Below, piece by piece: positions 1 through 6,431 of a stretch of 7,552 nt of DNA. The stretch comes from Armatimonadota bacterium. Its GTDB lineage: Bacteria > Armatimonadota > Zipacnadia > Zipacnadales > UBA11051. Position 1 is the first letter of the stretch, and every line of letters starts with the position of its first letter. The stretch spans positions 1-7,552 of the forward strand of contig DPJP01000086.1 of assembly GCA_003542955.1 (NCBI GenBank), written 5' to 3'. The notes beneath the pieces are model-generated. The model was not told the DNA's origin. It made no database searches and saw only the letters and a list, made by a program, of their open reading frames with translations. Both the position numbers and the translations under genes were made by a program.

Positions 1-190
1 GTATGTTCACCGTAGCAGGCCCTTTTTCATGTTAGCCCCTCCCGCGAGTCCTTCCCTGTCTGCCCCCTCGGCAACCCGCACCGCCTGCAGGAGTTGTCCC
101 GACACCGGCGAAATGCCTGTGGGGATGGGATTCCGTCCGGGTGCGCCTCGGCACTGAGCTACAGGCACCGGGCAGGGGAAGTGAGAGACG
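1..190. other. Upstream leader of the zinc-ribbon operon, no gene seen
   Basis: No convincing coding region is present; open frames here are short or arise opposite or out of frame with the large gene that begins at 191. The segment should hold the promoter of the plus-strand operon, but I could not pick a credible -35/-10 pair. A perfect 7-bp inverted repeat (TGCCTGT at 114-120, ACAGGCA at 161-167) encloses a smaller GTGC/GCAC stem (141-144, 151-154), so the transcript leader could fold just before the start codon. A purine-rich stretch (about 174-188, containing AGGGGAAG and GAGAG) is the only candidate ribosome binding site. Confidence 0.4.
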
Positions 191-3100
191 ATGGGCACCG
201 GCGGCGGTTTCTGCTCGTCTTGCGGCCATGCTTTCGAGCCGCAGCATCGCTTCTGCCTCAACTGCGGCGCGCAGTTGCCCACATCCGGGCAGTCGTCCCC
301 GGCGACGGAGCCCCCGAGATGCCCCTCCTGCGGACAGCCCATCGATGCGGCCTGGGCCTATTGCGCCGCCTGTCGCGCTCCGCTGACGGCCGCGGCGCCA
401 CCACCGCCGGTCTCCGTGGCCGCCGCTGCAGCGATGCCCGCATCCAGGCCGCCTCGGGCTCGTCGATCCCCGCTCATTGTGGTTGCAGGTAGCATGGTGA
501 TCCTGGCCGTGGTGGCGGGACTGCTCGTGGCCCTGCTGGTGTTGCCCTCCGGTCGGTGGGACCTGCTCCCCTCGATGGCGGTGAGCGCGCTGAGTAACGG
601 TCCGGGCAGTCGACTGAAGCCCGCTCCGGCCGTGCGAACGGCTCCCGCGGTGAATGTGCAACCTGCGCCCGGTCTGCGGCTGGAGGCTCCCGCAAACGCC
701 GTCGACAAGCCCCGGCAGTTCCAGGCCTCCGAACTCAGCCGTGAGGACCTGACCAGGGTGGCCGAAGATATCGGGGCGGACGGGGCCCTGACACTCGGCG
801 GGTGGCGCCTCGACGCAGCCATGACCGATGAGGACCTCTTCCCCGGAGAAGTCACCGCCTCCGTGGACCTCAAGCATCTGCGGATACCCGATGGGATGCG
901 CGAATTCGCGACGCTGGTGCATGTGGCCGATGACGGGACGATGACTCCTCTCGCCGGCGACCTGCGCAACGGGCGCCTCTGCGCGGGTATCAGGCATAAC
1001 GGCTGGCTCGTCGTGCGGCTGGTGATCTTCTGGGCGCCGGTTGCGGCCTACGCAGGGCACTACGCATGGACAGAGGACCGTGCCGATGTCCCGAAGGGCA
1101 ACTTCGTCGCGCTACCCTGGCAGCCGGGAGACACGCGCTTCATCCTCTACTGGCCCGAGGCATGGCCGGGGAGGAACCCCAATGCGCTCAAACAGCTCAA
1201 GGGGCTGGCGCTTGCCGCGCTCATACGGAACCCGCCGCCCGGAGAGGGCCTCGAGGCGCGCGTATTCAGGCTGCCGCCGGCCTCGTCATGGTCGGAGTTC
1301 AACGAAGCGTTGTTCAACACGTTCCTCGCGGCAACCAGGCAGGGCTGGGACTATCGCGACTGGATTCAGAAGCTTGATGCAGACGGCGACTACGTCGAGT
1401 TCCGCCGCCGGGTTAGTGACGCTGAATGGTTGCGCGACAACATCCTCCCCGTCAAGGTCGGGCATGCGGTGAGGGCGCTGGATCGAGCCGCGGACTACCT
1501 TGAGGAGCGCAACTTCCGCAAGCCCGGCGTCGCGAGGCAGTCTATGCCGGTGAACACCTATGTGGTCGACCAGGGCGGGGCCAAGTTCGGCGAGTCCTGT
1601 AACACCTGGACCACGAGCCCGTACATGGTCATTAACGCCTCCAACATCTCCCCGCTGGACGCCTTCTACTTCCTTGATGGTGCTCCGGCTCCGTTGAAGA
1701 CCGCAGCCAATCCCCCGAACGATGACAAGCGCAGGATGTTCAAGGGCCAGTTTGATGACATGCAGTTGACTATCCTCCATGAGCTGTTCCACATCGTCCA
1801 GGGCGCGTACAACCTCTATGCCAGCCCGGACTACACGTGGTTTGATGAGGCAACTGCGGTGACGCTGGAGAACGAGGGCTTCAGGGACTACAAGAAGCGG
1901 GGCTGGGTCACGACCACGAGCGACCTGACGACCGACCGGGAGCTGGACTTCGTCTTCTATGAGTTGGATCGCAAGGCCAAGTGGTCCTTCGCGGACTACT
2001 ACGGAGGCGCAGGGCCCACGGATGCGGATGCCGGCGTCATACGCAAGCACGGCTACGGGGCATCGTTCTTCGTCGAGTATCTCCGCGACCACTACTACAA
2101 GACTCAGCCCGACCTCTTCCTCCCCGCACTTCTCGAGGACTTCGCGAGGTTCCGCGGCGGCACGATTGCGAGCCTGTACAGGGTGACCTCCAACGTCGAG
2201 GAGACACTCGCGGCCGACTATGAGATGTTTGTGCTGGATCACCTCGAGGATATCTGGGCACTCGCCGCCAAGCAGCCGCCCGGCTCGCCGGGGTATCTCA
2301 GGGATGTGCAGTTGGGCCGGTTGAAGACCTACGAGTTCTGCCTGTTCCGTCCGCACCGGCCGCTGTCGGTCCAGTTCTGTCGGGTGCGGACACCTCGGGC
2401 AATCACGCCGCTGAAGCCCGAGGATAGGCCGGTCTATGCAGTGGCCATGAACGGGCTTGGGGAGCTGGGAGTATCGCTCTGGCGCCACCCCGATCCCTCC
2501 GGCCGCGGGAAGCAGTTGCCCGAGGGCGGCGGAGTGCTGCCCCCTGAGGCAGCGCACAGGTTCATGCGGGTCCAGAAGTACCTCAAGGTGCCGGACGAAC
2601 TCGCGCGCACATCGGATGCAGGCATCGACGGTCAGGGACCGGTCATCTTCGGAATGGAGCGGGACGGGCCGCCGGACGTGCAACTCGATGGCGACACGAT
2701 CCGGGTCGCGTGGGAGGAATCACCTCATGCGAGGTTGCGCAACTCCGGCAATAAGCGCATAGCGGTCGCCGGGTACCGCCTGCAGCTTCACCTGCCCGAC
2801 AGGAAGACGCTCAACTTCGCGCCGAACGAACCCCGCGCGGAGCTCCCCGTGAAGCTGGTGCGCGACCTGCTCATGAAGCAGCGCAAGGACTTCGTGAGCA
2901 AGATGTGGTACGCCGTAGCAGGCTGGAAGACAGGGCGCAATGATATCGGCCCGCTGGTGGAGATCACCGAGGCATTTGCCGCAACGGAAGCCTGGAAGAT
3001 CGGCTTCAGCTACTGCGAGGTGGCGGCGGCCACCGGCCGGCCCAGGGGTCCGTTCTCGGAGGTCGCGGTGTTCGAGCTCGATGACGAGGCTGCCACTGCC

Positions 3101-3502
3101 TTCGGCATCTCAGGCCAGTGGCGTGGCAGGGTGCCCTTTTCTGAAGGCATGCTAATGGACCTCGACATCAATGAGAGCAGTTCTGGCTTCGAGGGAACCA
3201 TGCACTTCGGCGGGGAGGAGATCCCGATCCGCGGCAAGCTGCAGCCGACGTTGAAGGCGTGGTCAATCCAGATGCGCAATGAGAAGGTATGGCTGCCTGC
3301 ATGGACCGCGGTCCAGAAGCTGCCTGGCGATCGCCTCTACCTGTACGCCCCGCCCTGCCTGCTCAAGCATACGACCCGTGGCAGCGTCAGACTCGGGTGG
3401 CGGCACGAGCCTGGAGAAATGGACTGGACCCAGTTCCTGCAGCTGCTGGCGGCGGAGATCAGGGCGATGGAGCAACAGAACAAGGCGTCACAGGAGCAGT
3501 AG
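191..3502 (+). CDS. Membrane-anchored double-zinc-ribbon protein with extracytoplasmic gluzincin-like metallopeptidase domain
   Basis: 1103 aa. The start is fixed by an in-frame TGA at 182-184 and by the zinc ribbon beginning at residue 8. Two zinc ribbons are visible: C8/C11/C22/C25 and C44/C47/C58/C61. A Pro/Ala-rich linker with a basic patch (R86-R92) precedes one membrane helix (about 95-118); the positive-inside rule puts the ribbons in the cytosol and the rest outside. Residues about 220-280 look like a small beta-sandwich module. HELFH lies at 530-534, and WFDEA follows with E553 exactly 18 residues after the second His, the HExxH-18-E spacing of M1-type gluzincins; the Peptidase_MA-like group is an alternative. 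A FnIII-like region (about 835-960) and a beta-rich SGxW domain (974 onward) follow, then a charged tail. It is probably a zinc peptidase; the substrate is unknown. It is first in a three-gene operon of zinc-ribbon proteins. Confidence 0.85.
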   Translation: MGTGGGFCSSCGHAFEPQHRFCLNCGAQLPTSGQSSPATEPPRCPSCGQPIDAAWAYCAACRAPLTAAAPPPPVSVAAAAAMPASRPPRARRSPLIVVAGSMVILAVVAGLLVALLVLPSGRWDLLPSMAVSALSNGPGSRLKPAPAVRTAPAVNVQPAPGLRLEAPANAVDKPRQFQASELSREDLTRVAEDIGADGALTLGGWRLDAAMTDEDLFPGEVTASVDLKHLRIPDGMREFATLVHVADDGTMTPLAGDLRNGRLCAGIRHNGWLVVRLVIFWAPVAAYAGHYAWTEDRADVPKGNFVALPWQPGDTRFILYWPEAWPGRNPNALKQLKGLALAALIRNPPPGEGLEARVFRLPPASSWSEFNEALFNTFLAATRQGWDYRDWIQKLDADGDYVEFRRRVSDAEWLRDNILPVKVGHAVRALDRAADYLEERNFRKPGVARQSMPVNTYVVDQGGAKFGESCNTWTTSPYMVINASNISPLDAFYFLDGAPAPLKTAANPPNDDKRRMFKGQFDDMQLTILHELFHIVQGAYNLYASPDYTWFDEATAVTLENEGFRDYKKRGWVTTTSDLTTDRELDFVFYELDRKAKWSFADYYGGAGPTDADAGVIRKHGYGASFFVEYLRDHYYKTQPDLFLPALLEDFARFRGGTIASLYRVTSNVEETLAADYEMFVLDHLEDIWALAAKQPPGSPGYLRDVQLGRLKTYEFCLFRPHRPLSVQFCRVRTPRAITPLKPEDRPVYAVAMNGLGELGVSLWRHPDPSGRGKQLPEGGGVLPPEAAHRFMRVQKYLKVPDELARTSDAGIDGQGPVIFGMERDGPPDVQLDGDTIRVAWEESPHARLRNSGNKRIAVAGYRLQLHLPDRKTLNFAPNEPRAELPVKLVRDLLMKQRKDFVSKMWYAVAGWKTGRNDIGPLVEITEAFAATEAWKIGFSYCEVAAATGRPRGPFSEVAVFELDDEAATAFGISGQWRGRVPFSEGMLMDLDINESSSGFEGTMHFGGEEIPIRGKLQPTLKAWSIQMRNEKVWLPAWTAVQKLPGDRLYLYAPPCLLKHTTRGSVRLGWRHEPGEMDWTQFLQLLAAEIRAMEQQNKASQEQ

Positions 3503-3510
3503 GCCTGCTC

Positions 3511-3515
3511 GGGAG
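3511..3515 (+). promoter_or_regulatory. Ribosome binding site of the RDD-domain gene
   Basis: GGGAG lies 6 nt before the ATG at 3522. It supports that start over an in-frame extension reaching back to 3279, which would overlap the end of the upstream gene by more than 220 nt and adds residues that look like out-of-frame translation. Confidence 0.7.
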
Positions 3516-3521
3516 ATCGGC

Positions 3522-4205
3522 ATGTTCTGCGCAAATTGCGGCAGGGAACTCGTCGAGGGCACGCGCGTCTGCGCGGAGTGCCGGCACCCCGTGGTGCCCG
3601 CACTCCTCCGATCCGATGACGTGCCGCCTGCGCCGGCGCAACCAGCTCCAATGCCGACCGGGCCGCCCGCACCCGCCGCGGTGCAGGCAGTCGCCGCGCC
3701 GGCAATGGCTGCCCCGATTCCCATGCCCGTCGTTGCCACGCAAGTCCAGTCCCTGCAGTTCGGCGGCTTCTGGCTGCGCTTCGTGGCCTCGATCGCCGAC
3801 GGTGTCGTGTTTGGTCTGGTCTACCTGCTCCTCTTTGCGCTGCTGACCGCGGCCGAGAGGGCAAGCATGGCGCGGATGGTCTTCGACCCGGCAGGCAACG
3901 ACGCCTTGACCGTCACCAATCTGTGGTCCACCGCGCACACCGTTCTGCCCTGGCTGGTCGTATGGCTCTACTTCGCCGGGCTCGAAGCATCGCGCCTGCA
4001 GGCCACACCCGGCAAGCGTCTGCTCGGACTGCGCGTGACCGACCTCGCCGGCCGGCGCGCGTCTATCATCCGCACCTCCTTCCGCAACGCGTTCAAGCCG
4101 CTTTCCGCCGCCTTCCTCATGATCGGCTTTCTGATGGCCGGAATCACCGCGCGCAAGCAGGCGCTGCACGACATGTTTGCCGGTTGTCTGATACTCAGAC
4201 GGTAG
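3522..4205 (+). CDS. Zinc-ribbon RDD-family membrane protein
   Basis: 227 aa from the ATG with a good ribosome binding site. Residues 1-23 are a zinc ribbon (C3, C6, C17, C20). Residues about 24-76 are a Pro/Ala-rich low-complexity linker. From about 80 an RDD domain runs to the C-terminus: R86 and D93 in the first helix, a second helix about 140-154, the typical TPGKRLLGLRV segment (162-172), a third hydrophobic stretch about 194-208, and the closing QALHDMFAG motif with D217. R86, D93 and D217 fit the three residues that name the family. RDD proteins are mostly uncharacterised; at least one has been reported as a cation/proton antiporter, so no specific transport role is claimed. The gene begins 19 nt after the metallopeptidase-like gene and 36 nt before another zinc-ribbon gene, consistent with one operon. 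The Cys (C222) after HDMFAG replaces the more usual Thr. Confidence 0.9.
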   Translation: MFCANCGRELVEGTRVCAECRHPVVPALLRSDDVPPAPAQPAPMPTGPPAPAAVQAVAAPAMAAPIPMPVVATQVQSLQFGGFWLRFVASIADGVVFGLVYLLLFALLTAAERASMARMVFDPAGNDALTVTNLWSTAHTVLPWLVVWLYFAGLEASRLQATPGKRLLGLRVTDLAGRRASIIRTSFRNAFKPLSAAFLMIGFLMAGITARKQALHDMFAGCLILRR

Positions 4206-4228
4206 GCCGCAGGTCCTACACGCCCGTT

Positions 4229-4233
4229 GGAGG
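4229..4233 (+). promoter_or_regulatory. Ribosome binding site of the third zinc-ribbon gene
   Basis: GGAGG sits 8 nt before the ATG at 4242. It overlaps the in-frame TTG at 4227, so the TTG is part of the binding-site region and not the start. Confidence 0.8.
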
Positions 4234-4241
4234 TTCACACC

Positions 4242-5249
4242 ATGGAATGCCCAGGCTGCCGCAGACAAGTCCCCGACAGCGCCCGCTTCTGCCCCTTCTG
4301 CAGTGCCGATCTCTCGGCCCAGTCGGAGCCGACGGCCCGGCTCACGCCGGTACAGCAGACCGCGCCCATCCCGGCAGCCGCGCCGCCTCCACAGCCGGCG
4401 CCGACACCCGCGGCTGTTGCGCCCGCCCCGGCGGCCGTCGAGCCCCAGCCGCAGGCGAAGCCGGCGGCGCCCTGGATGCTCGCATGCGGGATATCGTGCG
4501 GAGCGGTGATCCTGCTCGCCGTGATCGGCGTTGGCATCTACTTCGGCCTGCCCGCGCTTCGCAATCGCGGAGCAACGACCAACTCGGGCCAGACGCAACA
4601 AGGCACGCCCGCGGGAACGACTCAGGCCACAACGCCGGTGACCGGGCCGCCGTCGGCGCCGACGGCCGCCCCCGGCCTGTCAGGCGAGTGGAACATCGTC
4701 TATTGGGGCGGCGAAGGCGACTGGCCGACGGCTGTCTCTCTCCGCGAGGAGGGCGCATCGGTCGTCGGGGAGATAATCGGGCGCTATGAGACCGGTATTG
4801 AGCTGTCCCCCGCCGGCTCGGTACGCTGGGCCGGAACCTACAAGGATGCGAACATGCCTGACGGCGTCCCGGCCATTGCCACGCTGCCGGGCGCGGACCG
4901 GATCAGGCTGGTCGACGACAACATCCCGGGTCTGGACAACGTCATCCTCATCGCCGACCGAGCGGGGGGGTCAGACTTTGGTCGCCATCCACGCGCCGAC
5001 ACTGAAGACCAGGCGATCGAGGCCGTTTCCGCCGAGCCGAAGGTGGCCTCATGGCTGCAGGAGATCGAGCAGGCGAAGGCGCAGGGCCGCAAGACCAGTG
5101 CCCGTTTCGAGCTCGAGGAGAACTTCGACGACTACTGCGTCGTTCACGTCTTCGAGATGGTCGAGGACGACGGCGGTGGGGGGCACACTGCTACATTCGG
5201 CCGCTACTTCGTCTGGAAGGCAAGTGGGCTCGTCGTGTACCTACCGTAG
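4242..5249 (+). CDS. Single-pass zinc-ribbon membrane protein with two small extracytoplasmic domains
   Basis: 335 aa. The ATG at 4242 is chosen for its GGAGG site. Residues 1-25 form a zinc ribbon (C3, C6, C17, C20). A Pro/Ala/Gln-rich linker (about 26-77) leads to one membrane helix (about 79-103) flanked by K73 on one side and R107/R109 on the other, so topology from charge alone is ambiguous; by analogy with gene 1 the C-terminal part is likely outside. A Thr/Gly/Pro spacer (about 110-144) precedes a beta-rich domain beginning GLSGEW (145-150) and reaching LPGADRIRL (215-223), which resembles the C-terminal domain of the 1103-aa protein with nearly equal spacing. A last domain (about 250-335) has an amphipathic helix, then strands ending HTATFGRYFVW, a layout seen in small secreted PepSY-like or lipoprotein domains; that comparison is inference. 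No catalytic motif was seen, so a binding or sensing role is possible but unproven. Confidence 0.85.
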   Translation: MECPGCRRQVPDSARFCPFCSADLSAQSEPTARLTPVQQTAPIPAAAPPPQPAPTPAAVAPAPAAVEPQPQAKPAAPWMLACGISCGAVILLAVIGVGIYFGLPALRNRGATTNSGQTQQGTPAGTTQATTPVTGPPSAPTAAPGLSGEWNIVYWGGEGDWPTAVSLREEGASVVGEIIGRYETGIELSPAGSVRWAGTYKDANMPDGVPAIATLPGADRIRLVDDNIPGLDNVILIADRAGGSDFGRHPRADTEDQAIEAVSAEPKVASWLQEIEQAKAQGRKTSARFELEENFDDYCVVHVFEMVEDDGGGGHTATFGRYFVWKASGLVVYLP

Positions 5250-5271
5250 ACGGCCCGACCGCCGAACGGCA

Positions 5272-5318
5272 GGGGTGAGGGGCGTGGAATGAGGGGCGTG
5301 GGAACGGCGAGGGAGGGG
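5272..5318 (+). other. G-run cluster, potential G-quadruplex
   Basis: Six runs of three or four G occur in 47 nt on the plus strand (5272-5275, 5279-5282, 5293-5296, 5300-5302, 5311-5313, 5315-5318), starting 22 nt after the stop of the third zinc-ribbon gene. Several four-run combinations have loops of 10 nt or less. Part of the cluster comes from a direct duplication: TGAGGGGCGTGGAA at 5276-5289 is repeated with one inserted G at 5290-5304. Confidence 0.45.
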
Positions 5319-5357
5319 CCGCCTGTCGCGCCTGACCCGCGGGATGCGGCCCCTCCC
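5311..5357. terminator. GC-rich inverted repeat, possible bidirectional terminator
   Basis: GGGAGGGGCCGC at 5311-5322 is perfectly complementary to GCGGCCCCTCCC at 5346-5357, with a 23-nt loop. The stem is strong and lies between convergent genes, which suits a transcription stop on either strand. It lacks a following T-tract, so it is not a standard intrinsic terminator. The right arm falls within the first unit of the tandem array, so the pairing may be a by-product of repeats. Confidence 0.35.
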
Positions 5358-5422
5358 CGGGCTTCCTGGATGCGGCCCCCGCCCCCAGGCTTCCTGGTGC
5401 GGGCCCTCCCGGGGCTCCCTGG
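5344..5422. repeat. Three imperfect tandem copies of a 25-28 nt unit
   Basis: Units lie at 5344-5369, 5370-5397 and 5398-5422. Each starts TGCGG or ATGCGG, continues with a C-rich stretch and ends in GGCTTCCTGG or GGCTCCCTGG. Length differences come from the C-rich centre. The array ends 8 nt from the stop codon of the minus-strand oxidoreductase. Confidence 0.7.
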
Positions 5423-5429
5423 TGAGCTC

Positions 5430-6431
5430 TCACCCCCACGACGTGTACCCCGCCGCCGCGAGCAGCGTCTCCTGCACCGTATACTCATGCTCGTAGGGGT
5501 ACGGATTCTCGATCTCGCCGTTGATGATGCGGGCAAGTTCGATCAACTGGTCGTCATAGCGGTTGTTCATGACGCCCACGTCGACCACGTGCGTGTCCGC
5601 CGAGTACTCGGCATTGTCCTCGAGTAGCGTCAGCCGCACGTGGAGCGGTTCAAGATGGTAGCGGCCGGGATACTCCAGCGGGCAGACCTCGGCAGAGCCC
5701 TTCGTTCCGCAGACGATCAACCGGCGATGCATCATCCCATCGACCTCCGTGATGGCGGTGCGGATGGTCGCCGTGGCGCGGGCATACTCGAGCACCGCCA
5801 GCCCGTTGTCGTTGAGCCCGTCGTCGCGCGTTGCCTTCTGGAATGACACCACGTTCTGGGGGCGTCCGAGCATTGCGACGGTGAGATCAACCAGGTGGCT
5901 GCCGAAGTTGTACATCGCGCCGCCGGGATATCCGGCCAGGAACTGCCGGTAGGCGTCGTTGTCGTAGCGGCTCATGACTGCATGGACCTCGAAGACCTCC
6001 CCCAGCCACCCCTCGCGCAACGCCCGGAAGCAGAACTGGATCGCCGGGTTGGTGCGGTACATGTAGCCGAGCTGGATTGCCAGTGACCTTGCCCTGCAGC
6101 CCTCGAGCAGGCGCTTGAACGGTTCCAGCGTCTCCCCGCCGGGCTTATCCAGGTGAATGTGCAGCCCGCGCTCCATGCACCGCAGAGCAGTTGCGGCCAG
6201 TTCGGGCATGTTCGTCTCGACCGCGACGGCCTGGAGGCCGGGCGTATCGAGCAGCTGCTCCTCCGTCATCCGCTCGAGGCCTTCATAGACTGCGGGGGAG
6301 TGCCAGCGGGGCTCATCTTCCTCGGCATATCCCACGACCTCGAACCAGTCTGAGAGCCGCCGGAGGGCATCCATTATCCCTGAGGCATGTTCGTGCCCGA
6401 CACCGATCTGACCGATCCCGATTGGTTTCAT
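5430..6431 (-). CDS. Gfo/Idh/MocA-family NAD(P)-dependent oxidoreductase
   Basis: 333 aa, a usual length for the family. The N-terminal Rossmann fold shows GIGQIG (G5, G7, G10). The family EKP motif appears as DKP at 95-97, after the strand HIHL; its Lys is a catalytic or cofactor-contacting residue in family members. In the C-terminal alpha/beta domain, GSHLVD (177-182) matches the GxHxxD motif, whose His is often catalytic. Such enzymes oxidise or reduce hydroxyl groups of sugars, inositols or related compounds; the substrate here cannot be told. ATG at 6431 is preferred to the GTG at 6434 because GGAG (6444-6441) is 9 nt upstream of it. The ATG overlaps the TGA of the preceding dehydrogenase gene by one base (TGATG), indicating translational coupling and a shared pathway. 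Confidence 0.93.
   Translation of the reverse strand: MKPIGIGQIGVGHEHASGIMDALRRLSDWFEVVGYAEEDEPRWHSPAVYEGLERMTEEQLLDTPGLQAVAVETNMPELAATALRCMERGLHIHLDKPGGETLEPFKRLLEGCRARSLAIQLGYMYRTNPAIQFCFRALREGWLGEVFEVHAVMSRYDNDAYRQFLAGYPGGAMYNFGSHLVDLTVAMLGRPQNVVSFQKATRDDGLNDNGLAVLEYARATATIRTAITEVDGMMHRRLIVCGTKGSAEVCPLEYPGRYHLEPLHVRLTLLEDNAEYSADTHVVDVGVMNNRYDDQLIELARIINGEIENPYPYEHEYTVQETLLAAAGYTSWG

Larger units (their letters stand above)
5250..5429. other. Convergent intergenic spacer
   Basis: These 180 nt separate the stop codons of two convergent transcription units. No gene is visible. The segment is very GC-rich and repetitive: a 14/15-nt direct duplication, a G-run cluster, a 12-bp inverted repeat and a short tandem array, each listed separately. 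It probably contains the termination signals for both operons, but there is no T-tract typical of intrinsic terminators. Confidence 0.6.

Noticed and set aside
32..1060. 342-codon minus-strand open frame covering the leader and start of the first gene
   Set aside because: Its composition is Arg/Gly/His-rich without domain signal, and it is antisense to the zinc ribbons and membrane helix, which are clearly real.
1286..2683. 465-codon open frame on the minus strand inside the first zinc-ribbon gene
   Set aside because: It lies wholly opposite a gene with clear motifs (HELFH and following region), shows no recognisable domain, and long antisense frames are expected in GC-rich codon usage.
3279..3521. 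N-terminal extension of the RDD-domain protein
   Set aside because: It would overlap the previous gene heavily; the ribosome binding site and the zinc ribbon both place the start at 3522.
3459..4601. 380-codon minus-strand open frame opposite the RDD gene and the start of the third gene
   Set aside because: It is Arg/Gly-rich low-complexity translation with no motif, and the opposite strand encodes a textbook RDD domain and zinc ribbons.
4964..4970. Possible frameshift at a run of seven G in the third gene
   Set aside because: The same frame gives plausible protein on both sides (strands before it, helix and HTATFGRY segment after it), so no shift is needed.
5344..5422. CRISPR array
   Set aside because: The units are contiguous with no spacers, degenerate and only about three in number.
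5289..5627. 112-codon plus-strand open frame across the convergent spacer
   Set aside because: It translates the tandem repeat and then runs antisense into the Gfo/Idh/MocA gene; it has no ribosome binding site of note or domain.
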